Part shown: positions 8,796-17,434 of the stretch, in pieces
How the letters are laid out: each line of letters begins with the position of its first letter
Numbering within the stretch: position 1 is the first letter of the stretch
From: Nodularia sp. (in: cyanobacteria)
Lineage (GTDB): Bacteria; Cyanobacteriota; Cyanobacteriia; Cyanobacteriales; Nostocaceae
Direction of reading: 5' to 3'
Assembly (NCBI GenBank): GCA_007692755.1
Contig: REBL01000148.1
Location: 1-64,000, forward strand
Length of the DNA stretch: 64,000 nucleotides
Position numbers and translations under genes: made by a program
Notes under the pieces: generated by a model
Told to the model about the DNA's origin: nothing
Seen by the model: only the letters and a program-made list of their open reading frames with translations
The model's database searches: none

Positions 8796-9447
8796 ATAAT
8801 TAAAATGGGGATTTCAACCCATGTGCCACTCCGCTCGACGGCAGGAGAAAGGAGCTACTTCCCCCTGCTTTTTCCTTGAAACAATCCTTCATAATACTAT
8901 CTTTACTACGGTTCTAGTAGAACAGCCGTACTGCTTTATTTCGGTTGTAATTATACCCCTCTGTATAGGGCAATATCCGAATCACAGTTTTCTCTGGGAA
9001 TAAAATTAATTTTTACCAGTCAAATGGAAGATTCCCATCTGAATAATTCACATCTCCCAAAAGGCATACTTATAGTTGGAACCATAGGAAAAATTCAAGA
9101 TATCACCAGAGAATATTCTATATATTAATACAGAGATTAAAGCAAATTTAAAATGAATATTAAAAACCTTTCCATATCATACTAAATCTGTTAGCCTTTC
9201 ATGGAGACAAGATAGAAAGTTAAAAATTATTACCTTAATTTTGAATAAGGTTCAGTAAAAATCTATCCCGTCTTCGCGGTTAGAAGTTCGCTGACCACAC
9301 AAATAAAATCAAATTGGTGAATAATTCTGCCTAATTTTCCATCAGCAACTGGAAAAATTTGTCGTGAGTTAGATGGCCTGCTGACCACAAACAAATAAAG
9401 TTGCAGACTGAAGAATTTATCAAAATAATTTTGTCATGGAGTTGGAT
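8796..9447. promoter_or_regulatory. Intergenic region upstream of uvrA and phosphoketolase, with a direct repeat at 9290 and 9380
   Basis: This stretch of about 650 bp between divergent genes has no convincing gene. A 60-codon frame at 8821 lacks a ribosome-binding site and family features. The part nearest the phosphoketolase holds two copies of GCTGACCACA followed by CAAATAAA, at 9290 and 9380, 90 bp apart. The second copy is about 65 bp from the start codon. They could be operator sites for carbon- or nitrogen-responsive control. No clear NtcA site (GTA-N8-TAC) was identified by eye. Confidence 0.4.
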
Positions 9448-11829
9448 ATGACCTTAGTAAGTACCCCACAAACAAAGCCTTTAGCAGATGAAGAACTGCA
9501 TAAAATTAACGCTTACTGGCGTGCGGCTAACTATCTTTCAGTTGGGCAAATATATCTATTCGATAATCCCCTACTACGAGAACCTTTAAGACCGGAACAC
9601 ATTAAACCCCGACTTTTGGGACATTGGGGAACCACACCAGGGCTGAACTTTATCTATGTTCACCTCAACCGGGTAATTAAAAAGTATGACCTCGACGCAA
9701 TTTACATTGCAGGCCCTGGTCATGGCGGCCCTGGACTGGTAGCCAATACTTACCTAGAAGGGACTTACAGCGAATACTATCCCAACATTTCCCAGGATGC
9801 TGAGGGAATGAAGAAACTCTTCAAACAGTTCTCCTTCCCTGGTGGTATTCCTAGCCACGTAGCACCAGAAACTCCTGGTTCAATTCATGAAGGTGGTGAA
9901 CTGGGTTATGCTTTGGTTCATGCTTATGGTGCGGCTTTTGATAACCCTGAGTTAATTGTGGCTGCTGTGGTAGGCGACGGTGAAGCAGAAACCGGGGCTT
10001 TAGCGACAAGTTGGCATTCCAACAAATTTCTCAATCCTGTCCATGATGGTGCAGTCCTGCCGATATTACACCTGAATGGGTATAAGATTGCTAACCCCAC
10101 CCTATTAGCCAGGTTGAGTTATGAAGAATTGGAAAACCTATTTTTAGGTTATGGTTACAAACCTTATTTTGTTGAAGGTGTTGAACCCGCAGATGTTCAC
10201 CAGCAAATGGCCGCAACTTTAGATATTGCGATCGCCGAAATTCAAAATATCCAAAGAGAAGCCCGTGTACATGGTTTCAGCCAGCGTCCCCAGTGGCCGA
10301 TGATTATCCTCAGAACCCCCAAAGGTTGGACAGGCCCCAAAGAAGTTAATGGTAAAAAAACCGAAGGTTACTGGCGATCGCATCAAGTCCCATTTGGTAG
10401 TGTCACCGCCAACCCAGAAAACCTGAAATTACTCGAAGACTGGATGAAGAGTTACAAACCAGAAGAACTCTTCGATGCTAACGGAACACTCATTCCCGAA
10501 CTAGCAGAACTAGCACCCCTCGGACATCGACGCATGGGCGACAATCCCCACACCAACGGCGGTGCGCTGTTGCGGGATCTAAAAATGCCAGAATTCTCAG
10601 ACTATGCTGTTGATGTTAGCCACCCCGGTACAACTTACGCCGCAGCTACCCAAGTAACGGGAGAGTTCCTGCGGGATGTGATGAAACTCAACGAAGAAAG
10701 CAGTAACTTTCGCATCTTTGGCCCTGACGAAACAGCCTCAAATCGCCTCGGTGCTGTTTTAGAAGTTACAGACCGGACTTGGGTAGCCGACATCCTTCCA
10801 GAAGATGAACACCTGTCTCCTAACGGTCGGGTGATGGAAGTTTTGAGTGAAACCAATTGTCAAGGCTGGTTAGAAGGCTACCTACTTACAGGTCGTCATG
10901 GCTTCTTCTCCTGCTATGAAGCCTTTATCCACATCATTGACTCGATGTTTAACCAGCACGCCAAATGGTTAAAAACCACAAATGATATTCCTTGGCGGCG
11001 ACCCATTGCTTCCCTCAACTACTTACTAACTTCTCACGTTTGGCGACAAGACCACAACGGTTTCTCTCACCAAGACCCTGGTTTTATTGACCATGTACTC
11101 AATAAAAAAGCCGAGATTATCCGCGTATATCTACCACCCGATGCGAATACTCTGCTATCAGTAACAGACCATTGCTTGAGAAGTCGTCACTATGTAAATG
11201 TCATCGTTGCAGGTAAGCAGCCATCATTACAATACCTAGATATGGATGCCGCCATCAAGCACTGCACCAAGGGCTTAAGTATTTGGGAATGGGCTAGTAA
11301 CGATAAAGGTAGCGAACCAGATGTAGTCATGGCTTGTGCTGGGGACGTTCCCACCTTAGAAACCTTAGCCGCCGTGGATATTCTCCGCCAGCACTTCCCA
11401 GAATTAAAGGTGCGGGTAGTGAACGTAGTCAACTTGATGAAACTACAGCCCCAAAGTGAACATCCCCACGGTTTAAGCACTAAAGAATTTGATACCATCT
11501 TTACAACTGACAAACCAATCATTTTTGCTTTTCATGGCTATCCCTGGCTAATTCATCGCCTGACTTATCGCCAAACCAACCATAATAATTTACACGTGCG
11601 CGGTTATAAAGAAGAAGGAACTACCACGACTCCATTTGATATGGTGGTGCTGAATGATTTAGATCGCTTTCACCTCGTTATGGACGTAATTGATCGCGTA
11701 CCACAACTAGGTTCTAAAGCTGCTTATGTAAAACAGATGTTAGAAGATAAGCTGATTGAACACAAGCATTACATTCAGGAACACGGTGATGATATGCCGG
11801 AAATTCGTGATTGGAAATGGCCTTATTAA
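9448..11829 (+). CDS. xfp: Phosphoketolase (xylulose-5-phosphate/fructose-6-phosphate)
   Basis: This 793-aa thiamine-diphosphate enzyme splits xylulose 5-phosphate (and often fructose 6-phosphate) with phosphate into acetyl phosphate and glyceraldehyde 3-phosphate or erythrose 4-phosphate. It gives cyanobacteria a carbon-saving bypass of pyruvate dehydrogenase. Visible family features are [25 protein letters not shown], the ThDP/Mg motif region [13 protein letters not shown]...HSNKF...[17 protein letters not shown], and the C-terminal [15 protein letters not shown]. Length is typical (790-800). ATG 9448 (MTLVSTPQ) is preferred over ATG 9436 because the upstream codons supply a GGAG Shine-Dalgarno six bases before it and family N-termini start near here. 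It is a stand-alone gene; no acetate kinase gene is adjacent. Confidence 0.97.
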   Translation: MTLVSTPQTKPLADEELHKINAYWRAANYLSVGQIYLFDNPLLREPLRPEHIKPRLLGHWGTTPGLNFIYVHLNRVIKKYDLDAIYIAGPGHGGPGLVANTYLEGTYSEYYPNISQDAEGMKKLFKQFSFPGGIPSHVAPETPGSIHEGGELGYALVHAYGAAFDNPELIVAAVVGDGEAETGALATSWHSNKFLNPVHDGAVLPILHLNGYKIANPTLLARLSYEELENLFLGYGYKPYFVEGVEPADVHQQMAATLDIAIAEIQNIQREARVHGFSQRPQWPMIILRTPKGWTGPKEVNGKKTEGYWRSHQVPFGSVTANPENLKLLEDWMKSYKPEELFDANGTLIPELAELAPLGHRRMGDNPHTNGGALLRDLKMPEFSDYAVDVSHPGTTYAAATQVTGEFLRDVMKLNEESSNFRIFGPDETASNRLGAVLEVTDRTWVADILPEDEHLSPNGRVMEVLSETNCQGWLEGYLLTGRHGFFSCYEAFIHIIDSMFNQHAKWLKTTNDIPWRRPIASLNYLLTSHVWRQDHNGFSHQDPGFIDHVLNKKAEIIRVYLPPDANTLLSVTDHCLRSRHYVNVIVAGKQPSLQYLDMDAAIKHCTKGLSIWEWASNDKGSEPDVVMACAGDVPTLETLAAVDILRQHFPELKVRVVNVVNLMKLQPQSEHPHGLSTKEFDTIFTTDKPIIFAFHGYPWLIHRLTYRQTNHNNLHVRGYKEEGTTTTPFDMVVLNDLDRFHLVMDVIDRVPQLGSKAAYVKQMLEDKLIEHKHYIQEHGDDMPEIRDWKWPY

Positions 11830-11885
11830 TGGCTAATATCAGATTATTTTCTAGATTTAATTAATTTTTTCACGTAGCAAATCAA

Positions 11886-11914
11886 ATCCCCGATTTCTTC
11901 AAGAAGTCGGGGAT
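11886..11914. terminator. Hairpin downstream of phosphoketolase (ATCCCCGA...TCGGGGAT family)
   Basis: This near-perfect 29-bp inverted repeat (ATCCCCGATTTCTTC / AAGAAGTCGGGGAT) lies 57 bp after the xfp stop and is followed by a T-rich stretch, consistent with a terminator. The same hairpin family recurs at 18588-18620, and degenerate relatives are at about 47302-47331 and 57930-57955. It therefore also behaves as an interspersed palindromic repeat. Confidence 0.65.
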
Positions 11915-11997
11915 ATTTGTGTTTATAAATCGTAGATCAAATTTTGATGTCAGACTACGGCTAATTTTTTTGGTTGTTGTTAGTGCTGAACTAAACC

Positions 11998-12153
11998 AAC
12001 GTGAGTTCGACGGAACCTAACCCCAACCCCTTTTCTACAAGGGACGGGGCAAAAAATCTCCAACGTGGTACAAAATAATAGGCTTTTTAAGCCTCTCTCC
12101 TTGCAGGGGAGAGGTTTGGAGAGGGGTCATATCCAGCTTATCGAACTCACGTT
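11998..12153. mobile_element. MITE, 156 bp, 13-bp perfect terminal inverted repeats, AAACC target duplication
   Basis: Both ends read AACGTGAGTTCGA inward (11998-12010, and the complement at 12141-12153). The element is directly flanked by AAACC on each side (11993-11997, 12154-12158), which looks like a 5-bp target-site duplication. The interior contains an inverted motif around CCTCTCCTTGCAGGGGAGAGG, widespread in Nostoc intergenic DNA, and no coding capacity. It sits 71 bp upstream of the HsdR_N-like gene and may carry or disrupt its promoter. Confidence 0.75.
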
Positions 12154-12224
12154 AAACCACACTGTTGTCTTGTATAATGACTTACACAAAATAGTAAGTT
12201 TTAATTATATTAAGGTTTGCCTGT

Positions 12225-13397
12225 ATGGGATTTGCGGAAGATATTACTAAATTATCTAAACAAGTACGTAAGCGAATAGACAATGTTTTTGGTGAAGAAG
12301 CCACTAAGATGGCGCTAATTGTCCCTTTTTTGAGCGCCCTTGGTTACGATGTTCATGATCCTAGTGAAGTGATACCAGAATATATTGCAGATTTTGCCAT
12401 AAAAAAAGCAGGACAGTTTGAAAAGGTAGATTATGCTTTAGCTATAAATGGTTCTATAGTCATGTTAGTAGAAGCTAAAGCTTATGGTGAAAAAGCAGAA
12501 GCACATGATGGGCAATTAAGTCGTTATTTCAATGGTCTTGTAACAACAAAACTTGCTATCATTACTAACGGAATTGATTATCGCTTCTTTACAGATTTAC
12601 GTCATAAAAATGTCATGGATAAGGAGCCATTTTTCATTTTTAATATTCTTGAGTATCAAAGTAAAGATATTGAAAATCTAAATTTCTTTCACCGTCACAA
12701 TTTTGATGTTGAAGCTATTACTCATCATGCTGAAGAAATGATCTATGTAAAAGCCATAACTCAACTTATTGGGAATGTCTTACGTTCTCCATCCGAAGGA
12801 TTTGTGCGTTTTTTAGTGAGTGAAATTGGTACGGTAGCCCCCGGTTATGAAATTCCCGGTCGAATTACTGCTAAGGTAATTGAAAAATTTCAACCTATTA
12901 TTAAAAAAGCAATTCAATGTAGTGTAATAGAAATAATGTCACGTTCACTTAATTCAGAAAAAACACAGTCTGTTGAATTTATTAACGTTGATCTTCCTTA
13001 TGGTCAGGCAGATATTGTCACCGAAGAAGATAAAGCCAGAACAATTACGACGGTAGAAGAACTAGCAGCCTTTGAAAAAATCCAAATAATTATTAAAAAA
13101 TCTAGAAGCTATAAATTTGAAATTCAATATAAAAATACAGTAAATTATTTCGGTATTAACCTTGGTAAAGTCAAATGGTGGTTTTTGCGATTGTCTTTAT
13201 CTCCAACAAAGAAGACTTTTATTGCCAGAATCAGTATAGATGAAGTTAAAACTTTAGCTTCAGGTTTTGTAGTCCAAGAAGTTACAGCACCGACAGGGGA
13301 AGCATGGTCAAAAATCACCATTTCTTCGGTTAATGATTTAGATAGACTAGCAACGGTTCTGATTCGGTCTTATGAACTAGAAGCTGCTAAACATTAA
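12225..13397 (+). CDS. Orphan type I restriction HsdR N-terminal (HSDR_N) nuclease-domain protein
   Basis: The 390-aa protein begins MGFAEDITKLSKQVRKRID and contains a PD-(D/E)XK-like core: VDYALAINGSIVMLVEAKAYG (D...ExK), followed by QLSRYFNGL and AIITNGIDYRFFTDL. This is the hallmark of the HsdR N-terminal family. The helicase/translocase part of a true type I restriction subunit is absent. No hsdM or hsdS gene is nearby, so this is an orphan of the kind annotated as type I restriction endonuclease-like in many bacteria. The C-terminal 150 residues are beta-rich and unassigned. MITEs lie on both sides (11998-12153, 13543-13702), consistent with an accessory locus. Nuclease activity is inferred only from the motif. 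Confidence 0.8.
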   Translation: MGFAEDITKLSKQVRKRIDNVFGEEATKMALIVPFLSALGYDVHDPSEVIPEYIADFAIKKAGQFEKVDYALAINGSIVMLVEAKAYGEKAEAHDGQLSRYFNGLVTTKLAIITNGIDYRFFTDLRHKNVMDKEPFFIFNILEYQSKDIENLNFFHRHNFDVEAITHHAEEMIYVKAITQLIGNVLRSPSEGFVRFLVSEIGTVAPGYEIPGRITAKVIEKFQPIIKKAIQCSVIEIMSRSLNSEKTQSVEFINVDLPYGQADIVTEEDKARTITTVEELAAFEKIQIIIKKSRSYKFEIQYKNTVNYFGINLGKVKWWFLRLSLSPTKKTFIARISIDEVKTLASGFVVQEVTAPTGEAWSKITISSVNDLDRLATVLIRSYELEAAKH

Positions 13398-13542
13398 TAT
13401 TTTAAGCTTGTCGATCCACTAGTATGAATTACCAAAATTTTCCCTCCCGTTGGCAAGCTGATATTAGTCTTTGCGATGATCGCTCTCCTGTTATGACTTT
13501 AAATGGTACATTTGTCACACAGTAATCACTAATTATCAAATG

Positions 13543-13702
13543 GGTGTTGCTGAACTAAAGTATGAAATGCCAAAATCACCTTACTTTTTCTTCCTACCTT
13601 TGCGCCTTTGCGCCTAACGCACTTCGTGCTAGAGCTTACAGCACGCTACGCGAACGCTTCGCTAATGCGTGAGCCTAATTCATATTTGAAATCAGCAACG
13701 CC
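13543..13702. mobile_element. 160-bp MITE, copy 1, with 8-bp target duplication ATCAAATG
   Basis: The element starts GGTGTTGCTGAACTAAAGTA and ends in the complement of GGCGTTGCTGATTTCAAATA, giving imperfect inverted termini of about 25 bp. Direct repeats ATCAAATG flank it at 13535-13542 and 13703-13710. A nearly identical inverted copy of exactly the same length lies at 30080-30239. The interior has GCGCC-type repeats and nested hairpins (CTTCGTGCTAGAGC..., ACGCGAACGCTTCGC) and no ORF. Confidence 0.85.
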
Positions 13703-13784
13703 ATCAAATGCTATATCAACAAATAAAGGTGCGTTACGCTCATGCAATAACACACCCGACAATTAATTTAATTTCAAGTAGAAC

Positions 13785-14720
13785 CTAAGCAAGCCTAATG
13801 ATTAAGGTTGTTACACAACGGGTTCTTTTCAGCCATCGCAAAGGATTTCTGGCGCTATTCCAACATCTGACAAACTGATTGTAGATGTTTATGGCTTCTG
13901 AACCTGCACTAATTACACAACGAGATAAACGAGGCCAGTCTCTTCTGACTGCGTGAGGAATACAGGGTATTGCTGCTGCTGCATATGCTGGAGGTATCAA
14001 CATATTGCTGATACTATTCATCATCCCAGAAACTGCCATGCTCACATCATAGTTAGCAAATGTGTTCTCTATATTTGTTGGTGCAAAGCTTTGGAATTTC
14101 TCAAATGTATCTTCAAGGAATTTTAAGGTTTTTCGACTATCTTCCAGAACAGATTTGAATAATTCTGGTTGTTGTTCTAGATAAATCTTTCTGGCTCGTG
14201 GATCTAAGGATTCCAATAACTCGCGGCGTTCTGAAATTGATAAATCTTGGATAACGGATCGATCAAGTATGATCTCACCCGCATTAATTTGTCTTTCAAT
14301 ACTGTTCGCCATTTCCTCAATTTTTTTCAACCGGGGCTGATTCGTTTTTTCGGCTTTTTCAAATGTCTCTAGAGGATTGATACTACCTTGTTTACCTTCA
14401 AATTTGGCTAAAGTCTCGGCTTCTTTTAAGGCACTATCCAAACCAGTTTTCATGGATTCTGCATAAGAAAAACCGGATTTTTCGACTTCTTGAGTGTCTT
14501 TGAGAGTAACTACCTTTTTACGTTCGATTTGGTTCAATACAGTTTCTAACTGATTTAAGCTGGCTGTTGCATTTCTTAACTCTGTAGCAGTGACTTCTGA
14601 TTTTGCTAATTGAAAAGTTGCGGGTGTTCGGGGTATTTGGGCAAAAGCGCTAACACTCACGAATAAAGTGCTTAAAACGGCCAAAAATATCAACTTAGCT
14701 CTTTTAAAATTTCTCAACAT
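13785..14720 (-). CDS. Secreted hypothetical protein with helical region
   Basis: The 311-aa product starts with a clear signal peptide (MLRNFKRAKLIFLAVLSTLF, then VSVSAFAQ with an AxA cleavage site near residue 27). The mature part is mostly charged helix with coiled-coil character (residues 40-230), including KKIEEMANSIERQINAG and LEDTFEKFQSF. A hydrophobic segment near residues 228-250 (MAVSGMMNSISNMLIPPAYA) may be a membrane or pore-like helix. The C-terminal 60 residues are Cys- and Arg-rich (four Cys). I do not recognise a family. It is transcribed divergently from the sigma-70-like regulator with about 170 bp between them, so shared regulation is possible. Likely periplasmic or exported. 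Confidence 0.65.
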   Translation of the reverse strand: MLRNFKRAKLIFLAVLSTLFVSVSAFAQIPRTPATFQLAKSEVTATELRNATASLNQLETVLNQIERKKVVTLKDTQEVEKSGFSYAESMKTGLDSALKEAETLAKFEGKQGSINPLETFEKAEKTNQPRLKKIEEMANSIERQINAGEIILDRSVIQDLSISERRELLESLDPRARKIYLEQQPELFKSVLEDSRKTLKFLEDTFEKFQSFAPTNIENTFANYDVSMAVSGMMNSISNMLIPPAYAAAAIPCIPHAVRRDWPRLSRCVISAGSEAINIYNQFVRCWNSARNPLRWLKRTRCVTTLIIRLA

Positions 14721-14890
14721 TATCTTTCCTCCACTATTTCCGAAAATATTTTTTGCTTAATTAACTTGGTATCGAGAATTTTGAATCTTTTGAGTGGAGA
14801 CCGAAACATGAGACTCATTCTGTGTAGTAAAGTTTGTGCAGGCGACTTTGAACGCCCTCACTTTTCCTATAGGTCGGTTTCCCATTTTTT

Positions 14891-16066
14891 ATGCACCCTC
14901 GACAAAGCATCATTGAACTTTTTGCAACTTTCGTGCAGTTTGACGGAGACCGCTTCAGTCGTTGGGCGACGGATTCGCGATTGCGTCGCAGCATCCAAAG
15001 TTGTCTTCAAGAATCACCAAAAGAAACAACCGCAAATTTTTGGGTACTGTATTGGTATAAGTTTTTGCAAGTGACTGAAACTAAATTTTTGGCACAGCAA
15101 CATCTCACGGCTTATTTACAAGAAGCTTGTTATTGGACTTCTCAAAAGACCGCCGCTAATTTTGTCAGTCATCAGTACAAGCTTTCAGATTACTTTCAAA
15201 TTGCGATCGCGCAAGTTGATAAAGTTCTCCAAGGTTATAATCCCAGTCACAGCAGTAGCTTGAAAAACTACGCCAGTATTGTGTTTGGCAGTGCTATCCG
15301 TGAAGCTTTGCGCCAACTGCGCGAAGTTGATATTTGTACAGATTGGGGCTTGTTGCGGAAAGTCTCGCAAAAGCGGTTAGATGAGTCGCTGCAAAATGCT
15401 GGCTTGTCTTCAGAGACGATTCACGCTTATATTCTGGCTTGGCAATGTTTTAAAACTTTGTATGTCCCGACGCAGGCTGCTAACTCTCGCCAACTGTCTC
15501 GACCAGATGAGCAAATTTGGCAAGCGATCGCTACAGCTTACAATACACAAAGCAGTCAGCAAGTCAATGCCCAGACGTTAGAAAAATGGCTACTAAGTTC
15601 GGCCAAAGCTATCCGAAAATATCTTTATCCCAGCCCGGATTCGCTGAATATATCCAAAGGTGGTGATGGTTCCGGGGAATTACTTGATAATCTACCAGGG
15701 ACAGACCGAGAATCTTTAATCCATGAAATTGTCGCCCAAGAAGAAGCCCAAACCCGCACCTCTCAGCAAATCGAGATTAATCAAATTTTAGCGGATGCGA
15801 TCGCTCAACTGGAACCACAAGTTCAACAAATTTTCCAACTATACTATAGTCAACAGCTAAATCAAAACACAATTGCCAAACAACTAGAAATCAAGCAATA
15901 TACAGTTTCGCGGCGACTCACAAAAGCCAAGGAAATATTGCTGCGGTCTTTGGCTAATTGGAGTCAAGATATTTTGCATATTTCTGTAAACACAGACCTA
16001 CTGACCAGTATGAGTGCTGTGATTGAGGAATGGTTGCACAATTACTACAATGTTTTGCCTGACTAA
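14891..16066 (+). CDS. Sigma-70-family-like RNA polymerase sigma factor (cyanobacterial, atypical N-terminus)
   Basis: The 391-aa protein carries a clear sigma region 4 at residues 300-360: LEPQVQQIFQLYYSQQLNQN followed by a helix-turn-helix (IAKQLEIKQYTVSRRLTKAKE). The middle part (residues 100-200) has a weakly region-2-like helical segment. The first 100 residues, MHPRQSIIELFATFVQFDGD and on, are specific to a cyanobacterial group of large ECF-like factors. It is followed 99 bp downstream by a DUF1822 gene on the same strand, a recurrent pairing in Nostocales, so the DUF1822 protein may act in the same regulatory module. The start at 14891 fits the family N-terminus. Which genes it controls is unknown; the divergent secreted protein gene is a candidate. 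Confidence 0.8.
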   Translation: MHPRQSIIELFATFVQFDGDRFSRWATDSRLRRSIQSCLQESPKETTANFWVLYWYKFLQVTETKFLAQQHLTAYLQEACYWTSQKTAANFVSHQYKLSDYFQIAIAQVDKVLQGYNPSHSSSLKNYASIVFGSAIREALRQLREVDICTDWGLLRKVSQKRLDESLQNAGLSSETIHAYILAWQCFKTLYVPTQAANSRQLSRPDEQIWQAIATAYNTQSSQQVNAQTLEKWLLSSAKAIRKYLYPSPDSLNISKGGDGSGELLDNLPGTDRESLIHEIVAQEEAQTRTSQQIEINQILADAIAQLEPQVQQIFQLYYSQQLNQNTIAKQLEIKQYTVSRRLTKAKEILLRSLANWSQDILHISVNTDLLTSMSAVIEEWLHNYYNVLPD

Positions 16067-16165
16067 CTTATGTTAGAACAGATGGTCACTTCTGCTGTAC
16101 CGGGGAAGAGAATATTTCCCTAATAAACCCCAAAAAAAGCCGAAAAATTCTCCGGAGAAAACCCC

Positions 16166-17335
16166 ATGACTGCTAATAGCCCCATCTTAAGTTTTGCTTC
16201 CACAGACCTGATCTTGGAAATTCCCACTACTGTAGAAAATCAACTTCATCTTCACAGTCAATCTTTTGCTAACTCTACTAGTTATCAAGCTTATCTGAAT
16301 GAACTTTGTCTGGGTGCTGTATTGCCTTGGTTGCAAGAAGATTTTACACCCCAAGCAAAAGTTTGGCCTCATGCTGCGGCTTTATCCAGTTTTTGGGAAC
16401 TGGTGAATGGCACAGCTATCACAGTAGACGCAACTAGATTTATTTTGGTTCCCAGTGAAAATATTGATAGTAGTGAATTGCGTGTGCCGCAAGAATGGGT
16501 GGATTTACCAAGCTGGGCGGGGGATTATTACTTAGCAGTACAAGTAGAACCGGATGAAGGCTATGTCAGAGTTTGGGGTTATTGTACCCATGTTCAGCTG
16601 AAGACTAAAGGTAATTATTACCCAGGCGATCGCACTTATGTTATAGATGAAAATCAGATCATTACTGATATCAGTGTCTTAAGTGTGGCGCGAGAATTTT
16701 GTGCAGATGAAGTTACCCGGATGACCACTGTAGAATTACCAACTCTACCACAAGCACAAGCCGAAAATTTAATTACTCGCCTGGGAAAACCAGAAATCAT
16801 TACTCCTCGTTTAGCTGTGCCTTTTCCATTGTGGGGGGGATTAATTGCACATGGCGGTTGGCGACAACGTTTATATGAACAACGTTTGGGACTACCAGAA
16901 CAACATTCAGTTATGCAATGGTTGCAAAGCGGTGTGACTCAAATTGCCGCAGCTATGGGCTGGGAAAAGTTAAATCTGCAATTGAGTGCAGCAGGGGCGC
17001 GGAGTATAGAAGAAAGACAACCAGGAGTTAGTTTATCACACCAACTAGCGATCGCTGGTCAATCATATGAACTGCTGATTACACCCCAAGGCGAACCAAA
17101 CACCACACATTGGCGCTTTGAATTACGTAACGCGACGATGGGCGCGGCTATTCCTGGCGGTTTTAAACTCAGACTCCTCACTGAAGATTTACAACCATTT
17201 CCCAATAATGAAGATATCGCCACAACTGCGGTTGAACAACTTTATATCGAAGTTGCTTTAGAAGCCGGAGAAGGTATAGTCTGGGAAGTAGAACCCCTTC
17301 CCGACAACTATGACCGAGAAATTCTCAAATTTTGA
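16166..17335 (+). CDS. DUF1822 family protein
   Basis: The 389-aa protein resembles DUF1822 members from N-terminal AYLNELCLGAVLPWLQEDF through WELVNGTAI and WVDLPSWAGDYYLAVQVEP to YVRVWGYCTH. The C-terminal 150 residues are beta-rich. There is no signal peptide or membrane segment, so it is probably cytoplasmic. Biochemical function is unknown. In filamentous cyanobacteria DUF1822 genes typically lie next to a sigma-70-like gene, as here, which suggests a sensor, anti-sigma or effector role (inference). The ATG at 16166 follows a purine-rich GGAGAAAA ribosome-binding site. Confidence 0.82.
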   Translation: MTANSPILSFASTDLILEIPTTVENQLHLHSQSFANSTSYQAYLNELCLGAVLPWLQEDFTPQAKVWPHAAALSSFWELVNGTAITVDATRFILVPSENIDSSELRVPQEWVDLPSWAGDYYLAVQVEPDEGYVRVWGYCTHVQLKTKGNYYPGDRTYVIDENQIITDISVLSVAREFCADEVTRMTTVELPTLPQAQAENLITRLGKPEIITPRLAVPFPLWGGLIAHGGWRQRLYEQRLGLPEQHSVMQWLQSGVTQIAAAMGWEKLNLQLSAAGARSIEERQPGVSLSHQLAIAGQSYELLITPQGEPNTTHWRFELRNATMGAAIPGGFKLRLLTEDLQPFPNNEDIATTAVEQLYIEVALEAGEGIVWEVEPLPDNYDREILKF

Positions 17336-17365
17336 AAAAGACTCATGTGAAAAACCTATTAAACC

Positions 17366-17409
17366 CTCTTACCTTGGCGTTCTTTGCGTCTTGGCGGTTC
17401 GTCCTTCCA
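17366..17409. repeat. Interspersed GCGTTCTTTGCGTCTTGGCGGTTCG repeat
   Basis: This block lies 25 bp upstream of the next gene and is a close relative of the blocks at 3470-3505 and 22884-22938 (core TTTGCG...GCGGTTCGT). It occupies the spacer between the DUF1822 and oxidoreductase genes. Confidence 0.6.
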
Positions 17410-17434
17410 TACATAATATAAACCTTATTAACTT

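Noticed and set aside
8821-9003. 60-codon ORF upstream of uvrA
   Set aside because: No ribosome-binding site, no family pattern, and it lies in repeat-containing intergenic DNA.
12065-12250. 61-codon ORF upstream of the HsdR_N-like gene
   Set aside because: Most of it is the interior of the 156-bp MITE and it overlaps the HsdR_N start; no conserved features.
14766-15074. 102-codon ORF overlapping the start of the sigma-factor gene
   Set aside because: Different frame from the sigma factor, whose family N-terminus and region 4 support the 14891 frame.
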